Shown: positions 9,133-18,117, counted from the first letter of the stretch. The stretch: 64,000 nt of DNA from Mucilaginibacter straminoryzae (GCF_022953055.1 NZ_JALJEJ010000005.1:186001-250000), one strand, 5' to 3'. A program made the numbers and translations. The notes: generated by a model from the sequence alone, not told the origin.

Positions 9133-9720
9133 ATGAAAAAATCCCTTTTAATAGTAGCAGCTTCCGTTTCTGTGTGTTTCACTGCACTTAATGCAAGTGC
9201 GCAAACCGCGCAGGATACCACCAAAAAAACAACAACTACTACCACAACAACCACTACTACACCTGCGGTTAACGCGACCCAGGATCTGAGTGTGTTACTG
9301 GCATCCAGTTCTGATTTCTCGATGGCAGCAGGTGCAGTAAAGGCAGCAGGTTTAGAAACCGCTTTACAGGCCGCAGGCCCATATACCATATTTGCACCTA
9401 ATAATGCTGCTTTCAGCAAAATTCCGCAAGGGAAGCTGGACAGCTTGATGAAAGATCCGGCAAAGCTTACCTCTGTGCTGAAAGGGCATGTGGTAGTAGG
9501 GCATTATACCAAGGCAGAAATTATTAAAGCCTTAACGGCAGGTAAAGGAAAAGCTACCGTAACCACTATAGACGGGCAAACACTTACCTTATCGGTAAGC
9601 CCGAATAAAACACTTCAGATCACTAACGCAGCAGGTAATTCTGCCGAGGTATCGTTGTATGACCTGATGGCAACCAATGGTGTAATCAACGGCATTAACG
9701 GTGTGTTACTGCCCAAATAA
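9133..9720 (+). CDS. Secreted fasciclin-domain protein
   Basis: This is an exported 195-residue protein. The start MKKSLLIVAASVSVCFTALN gives a signal peptide ending near ASAQ and is preceded by GGAG at 6 nt, so I prefer it to the ATG at 9121. A threonine-rich linker with a run of about eleven Thr follows. One fasciclin (FAS1) domain fills the rest, with the H1 region around GPYTIFAPNNAAFSKIP and the H2 region near TIDGQTLTLSVSPN, ending NGVINGINGVLLPK. FAS1 domains mediate adhesion in some proteins; the ligand here is unknown. The Thr tract is coded by mixed ACA/ACT/ACC codons and may be length-variable. Confidence 0.9.
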   Translation: MKKSLLIVAASVSVCFTALNASAQTAQDTTKKTTTTTTTTTTTPAVNATQDLSVLLASSSDFSMAAGAVKAAGLETALQAAGPYTIFAPNNAAFSKIPQGKLDSLMKDPAKLTSVLKGHVVVGHYTKAEIIKALTAGKGKATVTTIDGQTLTLSVSPNKTLQITNAAGNSAEVSLYDLMATNGVINGINGVLLPK

Positions 9721-9748
9721 AAATCTATTAACTAACTAAACAAGCAGC

Positions 9749-9772
9749 AAAGCCCCGTAATAGGGGCTTTTG
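9749..9772. terminator. Terminator between the fasciclin and epimerase genes
   Basis: AAAGCCCC and GGGGCTTT form an 8-bp stem with a short loop and A/T flanks. It sits between convergent genes and could end both transcripts. Confidence 0.7.
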
Positions 9773-9776
9773 CCGT

Positions 9777-10790
9777 TTATAGGGTTTTTAATCCCAGTCC
9801 GGGTTCGTTATTTAATATCCACTTCCCTTCTTTAAAATGCGGATCGGGGTAAGGGTTGTTTCCCGATAGGAACGGCCCGTCCAGATCGGCCCAGTCGCAT
9901 TGCGGGGCGAGCGCAGCGGCAGCTAATGTGGCGCAGCTGGTCTCCGTCATGCACCCAATCAATATGCTGAAACCCATTTGCCGGGCTTTGTCAATCATTT
10001 TCTTCCCCTCGTGCATACCAGCGCATTTCATCAACTTAATGTTGATGCCATGGTACACTCCCTTCAACTGGTCCATATCTGCAAAACGTTGCACCGCTTC
10101 GTCAGCGATGATCGGAATGGGGCTACGGGCGGTCAGCCAGGCGTTGCTTTCCAGGTCTGTTTTTAAAAATGGTTGCTCAATCAGTTCTACGCCCTGCTCT
10201 TTTAGCCAGTAGGTCAGTTCCAGGCTTTCACTCAGGTCTGTCCATCCCTGGTTTGCATCGACATATAAAGGTTTGTCTGTTATAGAACGGATGGTATTGA
10301 TCAGTTCGCGATCGCTATCCCGGCCAAGTTTTACTTTAATTACTTTGCAATCCGGCGCTTCTTTAAGCTTTTGGATGATCACTTCCGGCGTATCAATACC
10401 CAGCGTATAACTGGTAACCGGCATTTTGGCTAAATCACTGCCGAGCATTTCCCAGCATGGTTTGTTTTGCAGCTTGCCATCCAGATCGTGCAAGGCGATG
10501 TCTATCGCCGCTTTAATCGCTGTATTGCCAGGCGCAATTGCATCCAGGTAATCTACTATCGCATCAAAGTTAAACGGATAACGGAACTGGCTTACGTCTA
10601 CTTTTTCCAGAAATGCCGTAGCGGTTTCTACAGTTTCGCCCATGTAAGGCACCATAGATGCCTCGCCATAACCAACCTGGCCTTCGTGTGCTATTTGCAG
10701 CAGCATCAGCGGGGTGGCGGTGCGCGAAAATTTGGCGATGGTAAAGCGGTGCTTCAGTTCGAGCTGAAAAGGTTGATACGTCAGTTTCAT
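9777..10790 (-). CDS. Dipeptide epimerase of the enolase superfamily
   Basis: A muconate-lactonizing-type member of the enolase superfamily, most like L-Ala-D/L-Glu epimerases that act on cell-wall dipeptides. Visible motifs in order: VIKVKLG (KxK, the general base lysines), VDANQGW (first metal Asp), LIEQPF (Glu ligand), ADEAV (Asp ligand) and INIKLMKCAG (second catalytic Lys). The C-terminal GCMTETS is also typical. Start chosen at MKLTYQPFQL (10790): the longer frame would overlap the divergent gene, and a TAGCTTTG -7 box lies just upstream of this ATG. Substrate specificity within the family cannot be read with certainty. Confidence 0.9.
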   Translation of the reverse strand: MKLTYQPFQLELKHRFTIAKFSRTATPLMLLQIAHEGQVGYGEASMVPYMGETVETATAFLEKVDVSQFRYPFNFDAIVDYLDAIAPGNTAIKAAIDIALHDLDGKLQNKPCWEMLGSDLAKMPVTSYTLGIDTPEVIIQKLKEAPDCKVIKVKLGRDSDRELINTIRSITDKPLYVDANQGWTDLSESLELTYWLKEQGVELIEQPFLKTDLESNAWLTARSPIPIIADEAVQRFADMDQLKGVYHGINIKLMKCAGMHEGKKMIDKARQMGFSILIGCMTETSCATLAAAALAPQCDWADLDGPFLSGNNPYPDPHFKEGKWILNNEPGLGLKTL

Positions 10791-10799
10791 GTTAAAAAT

Positions 10800-10839
10800 C
10801 AAAGCTAAAAATTTAAGCTTAAAATCATCCCTATCTTTG
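10800..10839. promoter_or_regulatory. Back-to-back -7 boxes of the epimerase and the 10845 gene
   Basis: TAGCTTTG on the minus strand (10800-10807) precedes the epimerase ATG by 9 nt. TATCTTTG on the plus strand (10832-10839) precedes the ATG at 10845 by 5 nt. Both match TAnnTTTG perfectly, and both imply nearly leaderless transcripts. Confidence 0.55.
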
Positions 10840-10844
10840 CAGCA

Positions 10845-11831
10845 ATGCAGCAGCAAATCTATTACCCGTATAAAGTATTTAACACCAGTAAAAAGCTTTG
10901 TTTTTTAACCGGCAAACCGATCAACAGCCCCGAGGAGCAGATCTATGTTTTTCCGCAGTGGCTGATGTCTAGGTTTGGCCTTGAAGACAAGCCGTTTAAG
11001 TTACTTGATGAAAGCTTAAGCACTTATAAAGACCTGAAACTGCCTTGTGCCGCCGATACCAACGAGCAGTATATCGAGCCTTTGGAACGCGAAATAGAAG
11101 CCGCTTTCAACAAAGGTTATGAGGGCTTAAAGGGTTTGGATGAGCACCGCCTGTTTTTATGGGTAGGTAAGTGGCTGCATGGGATTGTTTTTAACGAACT
11201 GCATGCTGCACGCTTACAGCAACAAGCCGAAGGGTTGGAACTCACCGTGTCGCAATCCATTCTGCAACGGTTTACCAACCTGCACATTATGCTGCAAAGC
11301 CTTAATCTGCCAATCGAATTCGAGGACGGCTTTAAGCCCTACAGTCTGTTTATTTTCAAGGTAGATAACGCTGCTGATGAGTTTAGCTACCGCGACGAGA
11401 TGAGCACGCTTACGTTCTCGCTCCGTATTGCAGACTTTGGGCTGGTGATCTGCCTACAGGATAACGGTACCATTAGCCGCTACCAGCAGAAAGCCTACGA
11501 GCAGATCAAAGACCAAACGCTACATCCCATACAGTTTGAAGAATTCTGCGCACGCGTGTTTTATTCTGCTTATTTATTTAACCGTTTGCCCAATTATGAC
11601 ATTATGCCTGTTGGCGATACCATTTATATAGAACCGCAATCACTAAGAGGAAATAGCGCCAAACCTATTTTTGATGAATGGGATGTAAAAACTTACGGGC
11701 AGGTGCTGGAAAATTTCTGGAAGAAATGGGGCTTCCTGCTGTTCGAGATCATCAAAGACCCAGACCATCCGATGAGTTTCCTGTTTGACAAAGAAGACGG
11801 CCTATTAGCTGCACCAGATCTGCCTAAATAG
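10845..11831 (+). CDS. Conserved hypothetical protein with an HNH-like N-terminus
   Basis: I do not recognise a characterised family for this soluble 328-residue protein. It has no signal peptide or membrane segment. The first 70 residues, KKLCFLTGKPINSPEEQIYV then FPQWLMSRFGL and LPCAADTN, follow the spacing of zinc-HNH-like proteins, in which a CxxC precedes E-H-x-x-P-x-W-L and a later CxxCN. Here most metal-binding Cys and His are gone, so if the relation is real the domain is inactive. The remainder is helical and acidic. It is convergent with the phosphatase gene and divergent from the epimerase. Confidence 0.6.
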   Translation: MQQQIYYPYKVFNTSKKLCFLTGKPINSPEEQIYVFPQWLMSRFGLEDKPFKLLDESLSTYKDLKLPCAADTNEQYIEPLEREIEAAFNKGYEGLKGLDEHRLFLWVGKWLHGIVFNELHAARLQQQAEGLELTVSQSILQRFTNLHIMLQSLNLPIEFEDGFKPYSLFIFKVDNAADEFSYRDEMSTLTFSLRIADFGLVICLQDNGTISRYQQKAYEQIKDQTLHPIQFEEFCARVFYSAYLFNRLPNYDIMPVGDTIYIEPQSLRGNSAKPIFDEWDVKTYGQVLENFWKKWGFLLFEIIKDPDHPMSFLFDKEDGLLAAPDLPK

Positions 11832-11873
11832 AGCGACAATTTGATCGGCTCTCATATACTTACAGATTACCAA

Positions 11874-11908
11874 CAAAAAACCCTCTCGGATTTGGAGAGG
11901 GTTTCATT
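11874..11908. terminator. Bidirectional terminator between the 10845 gene and pafA
   Basis: CCCTCTC and GAGAGGG form a 7-bp stem. It is preceded by an A-run and followed by a T-rich tract, so it can stop transcription from either side. Confidence 0.75.
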
Positions 11909-11910
11909 TT

Positions 11911-13578
11911 TTATTTCTTCAGCACTTCGGGTATCGGCTGACCGATACAGCCGCTCGGCACCTGAATATGGAGTAAGGCTGCTAACGTTGCGGAAATGTC
12001 CGTCATGTGTGTTTCGCGGTTAAGGCTGCCGTGTTGTACGCCCCATCCCATAAATAACAGCGGAATGTGAGTATCATAAGGCGACCAGGTACCGTGCGTG
12101 GTGCCGGTTGCGTTCATCGCGCCACCGTAAAAGCCAGATTTCAGGATCACAATAATGCTGCCGCTATGCTCGGGGTTGTAGCCGTTGATAATGCGCGTGC
12201 GGATCCACTCTGGAACAGCAGCCATCTGCGCTTTCTGGCAATCGACCACATACAATACGCCAGGCAATTTTTGCAGGTAGTTGATCACATCGAACTTGAT
12301 CACATCCGCGTTCAGTTTCTTTTCCTCGATCAACGGATTATTCAGGTTCACTTCGTAGCTACCAATCTCTAATACCAGGTTTTTCGCATCGTATTTTTTC
12401 TCCAGCATGGCATTCAGCTCTTTTGCTACCGCAATAGGGTTGAAATAGCCTGCAGGCATTTCATGGTCCATCAAGAACTTAGGGTTATGCGCTGCGCCGT
12501 GGTCGGCAGTTAAAAAGGCGGTATAATTTCCCTTGCCAACTTTAGCATCCAGGTAGCTGAAAAACGCGGCCAGGTCTTTATCCAGGCGCAGGTAAATATC
12601 CTCTACTTCCATTGAATTCGGGCCAAACTGGTGACCTACATAATCTGTAGATGACAAGCTAACGGCTAAGAAATCAGTTTCGGGATGTTTGCCTAACTGC
12701 TCATTTTCGATAGCTGTACGGGCAAAATCAAGGGTAAAGCTGATACCGAAAGGCGAGCTGCGAATAGCGCCATAAAAGTTATTTCTGCTGATGGCTGCCA
12801 GGTCATGCGGGAAAACGGGTGCAGTTTCTCCGCGGTATTTTCCTTCGTAAGGTGAATTATCAGCCGTGCTTTGCACATAAGTTTCAGCTGGGTATAAGGT
12901 CGTCCACTGTTTGCTCAGGTAGTTTTTCAAGGTCGTGCCCTCGTTAAAGCCTTTTACCCACGCTGGCAGGTCATTGGTATAATACGTGCTGGTGATCCAG
13001 TTTCCGCTGGTATCATCAAACCAATAGGCTCCGGTAGGGGTATGCCCCGCAGGAAGGATAGATGCTCGGTCTTTCAACGCAATACCAATCACTTTCGAAC
13101 GGAAATTAGTAGCCAGGCGCAGTTGATCAGTAATGGTAGTGGCCTGTAAATTACGCGGCGACATTTTACCTGCAATAGATGTGGTACCTACACCGTTTAT
13201 GGCAGAATCGTCTGTACAGTAAATCTGCTTTCCGGTAGCCTGTATAATAAATTCATTTGCCGCGATGCCATGTATTGCCGGGACAGAACCGGTATAAATA
13301 CAGCTATGGCCGGGTGCAGTTTCTGTTGGCAGATAGTCAATCTGGGTGTTTTCGCAGGTAAAGCCCTCGTTCAGCATACGCTTAAAACCGCCTGCCTGGT
13401 AACGGTCGTAATAACGGTAAAGGTAGTCCCAACGCATTTGGTCGATAACAATACCTACTACCAATTTCGGCCTGGGCAGGCCTGCAGGTGCGGGAGCTGC
13501 TTTAACCTTTCCTTTAGTTTGGGCGGATGCGCCAACGGTAAGCAATAATAACCCGCATACAATGTACTTGATCTTCAT
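11911..13578 (-). CDS. pafA: PafA-like secreted alkaline phosphatase
   Basis: An exported phosphomonoesterase of the alkaline phosphatase superfamily, similar to the phosphate-irrepressible PafA of Bacteroidota. The signal peptide is about residues 1-19. The metal site begins at VIDQMRWDYL (Asp46). The nucleophile is probably Thr87 in PTETAPGHS. ANEF (Asn108) and LKDRAS (Lys169, Arg171) match the N and K/R phosphate-binding residues that distinguish PafA monoesterases. FLTADHGAAHNP supplies further metal ligands. It is probably periplasmic and releases phosphate from organic esters. No Pho-type regulatory gene is near. Confidence 0.88.
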   Translation of the reverse strand: MKIKYIVCGLLLLTVGASAQTKGKVKAAPAPAGLPRPKLVVGIVIDQMRWDYLYRYYDRYQAGGFKRMLNEGFTCENTQIDYLPTETAPGHSCIYTGSVPAIHGIAANEFIIQATGKQIYCTDDSAINGVGTTSIAGKMSPRNLQATTITDQLRLATNFRSKVIGIALKDRASILPAGHTPTGAYWFDDTSGNWITSTYYTNDLPAWVKGFNEGTTLKNYLSKQWTTLYPAETYVQSTADNSPYEGKYRGETAPVFPHDLAAISRNNFYGAIRSSPFGISFTLDFARTAIENEQLGKHPETDFLAVSLSSTDYVGHQFGPNSMEVEDIYLRLDKDLAAFFSYLDAKVGKGNYTAFLTADHGAAHNPKFLMDHEMPAGYFNPIAVAKELNAMLEKKYDAKNLVLEIGSYEVNLNNPLIEEKKLNADVIKFDVINYLQKLPGVLYVVDCQKAQMAAVPEWIRTRIINGYNPEHSGSIIVILKSGFYGGAMNATGTTHGTWSPYDTHIPLLFMGWGVQHGSLNRETHMTDISATLAALLHIQVPSGCIGQPIPEVLKK

Positions 13579-13667
13579 GTAGATGCCTTTTTAAATCAGG
13601 GGCAAATATCACAAATGCAATTAAAAAAGCATGTGATATTTTTGTTATCAAACAATTTAACCCTTGT

Positions 13668-14771
13668 TTATTCTAAAAAGGTGAGCAGGGTGTGCTGGCT
13701 TGCGGTATGTATATCGCGCCATACCTGGTTAATTTCGGTATCGGGCGAAGCTGCTATTAATCCGCAATAGGGGTATAGCCTGTCAACGCTTTCGCGCGAA
13801 GCAAGGGCAAGTACCCTGCTGGTCTGGCTTACCGTTTTCAGCTCTGCTTCCGTATGTTTTCCGCTGGTAAAACTGTTCCACGATTGATCGAGCGCCTCGT
13901 AAAAGAAACGGCGCAGATTTCGCAGGTTTTCTTTTTCTTCCTGCAATGCTTCCTTTAATACCGAATGCTGATATGCTGTAAGCTTCTTGATTTGAATACG
14001 CTCTTCAAATATCGGCTCGCATAGATCGATGAAATGCAGCGCCATACCCGACAGGTTCGCTGCAAGCGTAGTTTCTGCCAGTTGCAGGAAGGGGTAAGTG
14101 TATAATGGATTTTTCACAACAGCGCTTTCCGCCTCTATTTTAAAACTCCTGCTGGCGGGTACTTTTACCTCATTCATTTTAAAAGCATGGCTGCCGGTAC
14201 CCATCATGCCCACATATTTCCAGGCGGGTATCAGTTCGGCATCTGCCCGGTCTATCACAAAGGGGATGATTAGCGGATTGCCATCAGCATCCGGTAAAGT
14301 TTCTTCCCCCTGCCGGATAATGCAGTTCGCGGTAAAATGTGTGGCATGTTTAATCCCGCTGGCGTACTTCCAGCTGCCGCTCAATTGGTACCCATCCGCT
14401 GTTTTTAAAGCAGTCCCGGTAGAAGCGCCACTTCCGGCCAGGCAGGCTTTGGGGTCTGCAAATATCTGTTCGGCTACTTTGGGCTGCAAAAAACCACCGA
14501 ACCATCCTGCACCTGCGCATAGGGTAATTACCCAACCCAGGCTGCCATCGGCCCAGGCAAATGCTTCCTCTAACCGCACCACTTCGGGTAACGGCAGTTC
14601 CAGCCCGCCGTAAATCTTCGGCACCAATATTTTAAACCATTGCTGCTGATAGATCAGTTCCAATTGCCCGGCCTGTAACAAACCGGCTTGCTCAGCAGCC
14701 ATCGCTTCGCCGCGAATGATCTTTACCCATTCCGGTTTTAACAATTCGGAAGGATGGTTTTGTTGACTCAT
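13668..14771 (-). CDS. Acyl-CoA-dehydrogenase-like flavoprotein, third gene of the TPP-riboswitch operon
   Basis: A 367-residue protein of the acyl-CoA dehydrogenase / group D flavin monooxygenase superfamily. The N-terminal helical domain has KIYGGLELPLPEVVRLEEA and the middle beta domain has GYQLSGSWKYASGIKHATHF and WKYVGMMGTGSHAFK. The C-terminal helical domain is present but lacks the usual dehydrogenase catalytic glutamate context, so an oxygenase or an unusual oxidase is as likely. It starts 23 nt after the permease gene, and the operon begins at a TPP riboswitch. That context suggests a role in thiamine or thiamine-precursor salvage; the substrate is unknown. Confidence 0.8.
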   Translation of the reverse strand: MSQQNHPSELLKPEWVKIIRGEAMAAEQAGLLQAGQLELIYQQQWFKILVPKIYGGLELPLPEVVRLEEAFAWADGSLGWVITLCAGAGWFGGFLQPKVAEQIFADPKACLAGSGASTGTALKTADGYQLSGSWKYASGIKHATHFTANCIIRQGEETLPDADGNPLIIPFVIDRADAELIPAWKYVGMMGTGSHAFKMNEVKVPASRSFKIEAESAVVKNPLYTYPFLQLAETTLAANLSGMALHFIDLCEPIFEERIQIKKLTAYQHSVLKEALQEEKENLRNLRRFFYEALDQSWNSFTSGKHTEAELKTVSQTSRVLALASRESVDRLYPYCGLIAASPDTEINQVWRDIHTASQHTLLTFLE

Positions 14772-14794
14772 ATACCAGTTGTTGAGGCAGTAAA

Positions 14795-15397
14795 CTACTT
14801 TCGTTCATAAATCTTCTTCCAATCGAAGAAGCCAAAAACTGCCGCGATGAAAAGAAAGATAGTGAGCAGGGCAAACAGCGGAAGTTGTTTGATAAACAGC
14901 AGCGGAATAGCAAACAGGTTGGATACATTAAGTACCACCCAGTTTTCTATGCGTCGACGCGCCAGTAGGTACGTACCTGCCCAGGCGGATGAAGTTACCC
15001 AGGCATCCCATAAAGGCACGGTTGATGGTGTAAAATGTTTTAATATTAACCAGATGCCAATCCCCCCACCAAATGCGATCAATAGGGTGGTTAACCATTC
15101 CTTGCCAGAGGCGTAAGCTATTTTCACCGGCTTCTCACCGGCTTTTCGCCTCGACCAGATGATCCAGCCGTAAAAACTGATGATCACATAATAAAGGTTC
15201 AACCCGGCATCGGCAAACAGCCCCGCTTTAAAGAACAGCATAATAGTAATGCCCGAACTGATAATACCCGCCGGGTACAGCAGGATATTGTTTTTTCTGG
15301 CGAGCAATACTTCGGTAACGCCTAAAACAACGGCAAGCCACTCTAAAAAAGTGGTTTGCCGTATTTGTTCGCTTAGCAATTCAATCCAATGGTGCAT
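14795..15397 (-). CDS. pnuT: PnuC-family permease, probably thiamine transporter PnuT
   Basis: An inner-membrane protein of 200 residues with about seven hydrophobic helices. WLAVVLGVTEVLLARKNNIL near the N-terminus and the tryptophan pair in YGWIIW (Trp78, Trp81) match the PnuC family of vitamin facilitators. PnuC members under TPP riboswitches next to a TonB receptor are known in Bacteroidota as thiamine transporters (PnuT). The gene lies 12 nt after the receptor gene and 23 nt before the flavoprotein gene. No thiamine pyrophosphokinase gene follows, although one often does in related operons. Confidence 0.85.
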   Translation of the reverse strand: MHHWIELLSEQIRQTTFLEWLAVVLGVTEVLLARKNNILLYPAGIISSGITIMLFFKAGLFADAGLNLYYVIISFYGWIIWSRRKAGEKPVKIAYASGKEWLTTLLIAFGGGIGIWLILKHFTPSTVPLWDAWVTSSAWAGTYLLARRRIENWVVLNVSNLFAIPLLFIKQLPLFALLTIFLFIAAVFGFFDWKKIYERK

Positions 15398-15409
15398 TGC
15401 AACCTGTTA

Positions 15410-17854
15410 TTAAAATTTAAGGTTCAATGAAGCTAAAAAGTTTCTTTTTGCTTGCGGGAAGAAGTAATTATAGTTAACCACCTGTCCACCTTCAATATCC
15501 GGGTAGGTTGCGCCGTTGGCAATATATTCTACATTAAACAGGTTATTAACCAGCAAAGTAATGCCTACATTTTTAAAAACACCTGCTTTGAAATTATAGC
15601 CAAGGCGAAGGTTATTGACAAAATAGGCTTTTAACAAACGGTCGCTAACGTAAGCATTGTTACCAGCCGCAGGGATACCAGCCGGGTTGATATTCGATGT
15701 ATTATCCAGGTATTGCTTACTTACATATTTACTGATGAAAGCAATCTCGCCATTTTTGATCGGACGGAAGCTCAATTCGCTGTTGCCAACAAAGTCTGGA
15801 GAAAATGCGATGTTCGAATTTTTGTACACGGTTTCTACCTGTTTGTTGTTATCATAATTGAACAGGAACTGGTGGAAATCTTTCACCCGGTTGCGGCTAA
15901 GCGCTGCGTTGGCAGCCCAGGTCAGTTGATTGGTAATCTTTACCTGGCCATCAAGTTCGACGCCTGCGCGGTAGCTATCAGGCACGTTTGTACGGATGGC
16001 CGCGCCTACATCATTTAACGAACCGGTTAACACCAGTTGGTTCTTGTACAGCATGTAAAAACCATTGATGCCGCCGGTAAATACGCTGCCCCTGGTACGG
16101 TAACCCAATTCAAAATCGTGCAGGGTTTCTGCTTTAGGGCGGCTGGCCGGGGTAGAATTGATATAATCATCACGGTTAGGCTCACGGTGGCCAACTGCCC
16201 ATGAGGCATACAGGTTGCTTCGATCTGTCAGATCAAAAGTAACGCCTGCTTTAGGATTAAAGAAGTTTAAGTCGACAGCCTGCTGAACGTTTTTCAGGTT
16301 ACGGTCGAACCCGAGGAACGAGTAATAGATATGACGGTACTGCGCATCGGCATATAACAGGAACTTTCCTAATTGATACTCGCCGCGTAAGAAACTGTTG
16401 AAATCATTCTTCTTGGCGTTATCGCGCGAATACTCGTAATTATTAGGCACACCAGTATTCAGCACGGTTGACATGATCCGGCTGAAGTGCGCGCCTTTAT
16501 ATTGGTTATAAGCACCGCCAAAAATCAGGTTGAAATCGTTATTAGGGTTGTACTTGAAGTTATAGGTAAGCCCGTAAAAATCGTTATCTAACCATAATCT
16601 TCGGATCAGGTCGGTAATATTATTCGCCGGGTTGGTTGGCGTAACCCCGTAATCTTCCAGGTTAGCTTTGTTCTTATATTCTTCGTAATAGCCTGCACCT
16701 TTGGTATAGTGTAAGGCGCCGTTAAACGAAAGTGTGTTGCTGATACGCTGATCGTACAGTAACTGGTAATGGGTTTGGGTATAGTTATCTGTCTGGTTAT
16801 TATAGTATGTACCATTAGCTGCAATATAACCCAGTTCGTTATAGGTGCGGTTACCGGCGGCTACGGAATCTGCATTCACGCCATTCCAGGCCTGGTAGGT
16901 TTTCTCGTGACCAGAGAAGACGTTTAATCTTAAGGTACTTCCCTTGCCGTAATAAGCACCGCTTACAAAATAAGAGCGAAGGTTTGCATGTGCCCTGTCG
17001 ATATAGCCATCTGTTTGGATTCGGGAAAGCCTTCCATCTACACTGAAATGGCCGCCGATTAATCCGGTTCCGGCATTGATGGTATTTTTCAGCGTACCGT
17101 ATGAACCTGCGCTGTTGTTCAGCTCCACATAGCCTGTATCTCTTCGGCGGCTGGTTTGTATATTGATACTTGCACCAAAAGCACCTGCACCGTTGGTAGA
17201 AGTACCCACACCGCGCTGGATCTGGATGTTATCTACTGAAGAAACAACATCCGGCAGATCGACAAAGTAAGAACCCTGGCTTTCAGAATCGTTGTATGGA
17301 ATGCCGTTGATTGTCACGTTAATACGGGTGCCGTCAGAACCGCGGATGCGGATACCTGTATAGCCTACACCCGCACCTGCGTCTGAAGTGGTAACTGCCG
17401 AAGGTGTTTGCCCAAGCAGATAAGGCAGATCCTGCCCCAGGTTGTTCTTTTGTAAATCCTTACGGTTAAGGTTGGTAAAGGTGGTCGGCGTTTTTGACGA
17501 AGCCCGCGTAGCGCTTACAAAAACTTCTGATAAGTTGCGATCATTGGTTTCTGGTTCAAGCGTGATATTAATTGTTGAACTACCTTTTAATTGCAGCGAC
17601 TTGGTATAGGCTTGATAACCTACGTAAGTTACTTTAAGTACGTAGCTGCCCGGACGGATGTTCCGGATTTCATAAGATCCGTCGCTTTTGCTAACATCGC
17701 CTATTGTGGTGGTTGTACCTTGTAATAATGCGACCGTAGCGCCTGGAAGATTGTTGTTTGCTTTTCCTTCCGTGACTTTACCGGAAAGCGTGATTTGTGC
17801 CGATGCCAGAAAAGGCAGCAGCAGGGCGATTGTCGCCGTGATGAAGTTTTTCAA
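15410..17854 (-). CDS. TonB-dependent outer-membrane receptor for thiamine
   Basis: An 814-residue outer-membrane active transporter. Order of parts: signal peptide (about 1-19), a CarboxypepD_reg-like domain (about 20-105, with GATVALLQGTTTTIGDVSKS), the plug domain (about 115-235, with IRGSDGTRINVTINGIPYND) and a 22-strand beta barrel ending in phenylalanine (ASLNLKF), as expected for outer-membrane insertion. The substrate is inferred from the TPP riboswitch directly upstream and the PnuT-like permease downstream. This matches the thiamine receptor class described in Bacteroidetes from comparative genomics of TPP regulation. Confidence 0.93.
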   Translation of the reverse strand: MKNFITATIALLLPFLASAQITLSGKVTEGKANNNLPGATVALLQGTTTTIGDVSKSDGSYEIRNIRPGSYVLKVTYVGYQAYTKSLQLKGSSTINITLEPETNDRNLSEVFVSATRASSKTPTTFTNLNRKDLQKNNLGQDLPYLLGQTPSAVTTSDAGAGVGYTGIRIRGSDGTRINVTINGIPYNDSESQGSYFVDLPDVVSSVDNIQIQRGVGTSTNGAGAFGASINIQTSRRRDTGYVELNNSAGSYGTLKNTINAGTGLIGGHFSVDGRLSRIQTDGYIDRAHANLRSYFVSGAYYGKGSTLRLNVFSGHEKTYQAWNGVNADSVAAGNRTYNELGYIAANGTYYNNQTDNYTQTHYQLLYDQRISNTLSFNGALHYTKGAGYYEEYKNKANLEDYGVTPTNPANNITDLIRRLWLDNDFYGLTYNFKYNPNNDFNLIFGGAYNQYKGAHFSRIMSTVLNTGVPNNYEYSRDNAKKNDFNSFLRGEYQLGKFLLYADAQYRHIYYSFLGFDRNLKNVQQAVDLNFFNPKAGVTFDLTDRSNLYASWAVGHREPNRDDYINSTPASRPKAETLHDFELGYRTRGSVFTGGINGFYMLYKNQLVLTGSLNDVGAAIRTNVPDSYRAGVELDGQVKITNQLTWAANAALSRNRVKDFHQFLFNYDNNKQVETVYKNSNIAFSPDFVGNSELSFRPIKNGEIAFISKYVSKQYLDNTSNINPAGIPAAGNNAYVSDRLLKAYFVNNLRLGYNFKAGVFKNVGITLLVNNLFNVEYIANGATYPDIEGGQVVNYNYFFPQAKRNFLASLNLKF

Positions 17855-17924
17855 AATAAGTATTACTAAAACTTAGTTAAACCATCTGCACGCCGGGTGT
17901 AAACGCGCAGTACACTTAACTTTT

Positions 17925-18117
17925 TACCATTCCCTACGCCGGCATTATCCGGATCAGGTGTATGATTGGAGTTGTATGTTGTGTGTTACAAGTTGCAAGT
18001 GGCATTCAACTTCCAACCTTTAACTTTCAACTCAAATCAATGGGTATGATCTCAGCCTGTCTTTCAGTTTGGTAAACAACCTGCAGTTTGTTTATCACCA
18101 AAGCAAGGCACCCCTTT
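17925..18117 (-). promoter_or_regulatory. TPP riboswitch with an extra arm
   Basis: All conserved aptamer segments are readable on the minus strand: GGGGTGCC, GGCTGAGAT with ATACCC, and ACCTGATCCGGATAATGCC followed by GGCGTAGGGA. They form the helices of the thiamine pyrophosphate aptamer, and the element controls the TonB receptor operon that starts 70 nt downstream. Two features are unusual. The arm between GGGGTGCC and GGCTGAG is long. An additional 81 nt (17960-18040) separates ACCC from ACCTGATCC, where most TPP aptamers have only a few nt. The downstream segment CTGCGCG ... CGGCGTGCAG could form a hairpin before the start codon. There is no T-run, so translational control is more likely. 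Confidence 0.93.
17960..18040 (-). repeat. Hairpin-forming insertion inside the TPP aptamer
   Basis: On the minus strand TGATT-GAGTTG at the 5' side pairs with CAACTC-AATCA at the 3' side. The interior is made of short iterations such as GTTGAAAGTTAAAGGTTGG and ACTTGTAACACACAACATAC. This resembles the low-complexity AACTTTCAAC-type filler common between genes in Sphingobacteriaceae, here placed within a structured RNA. Confidence 0.7.
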
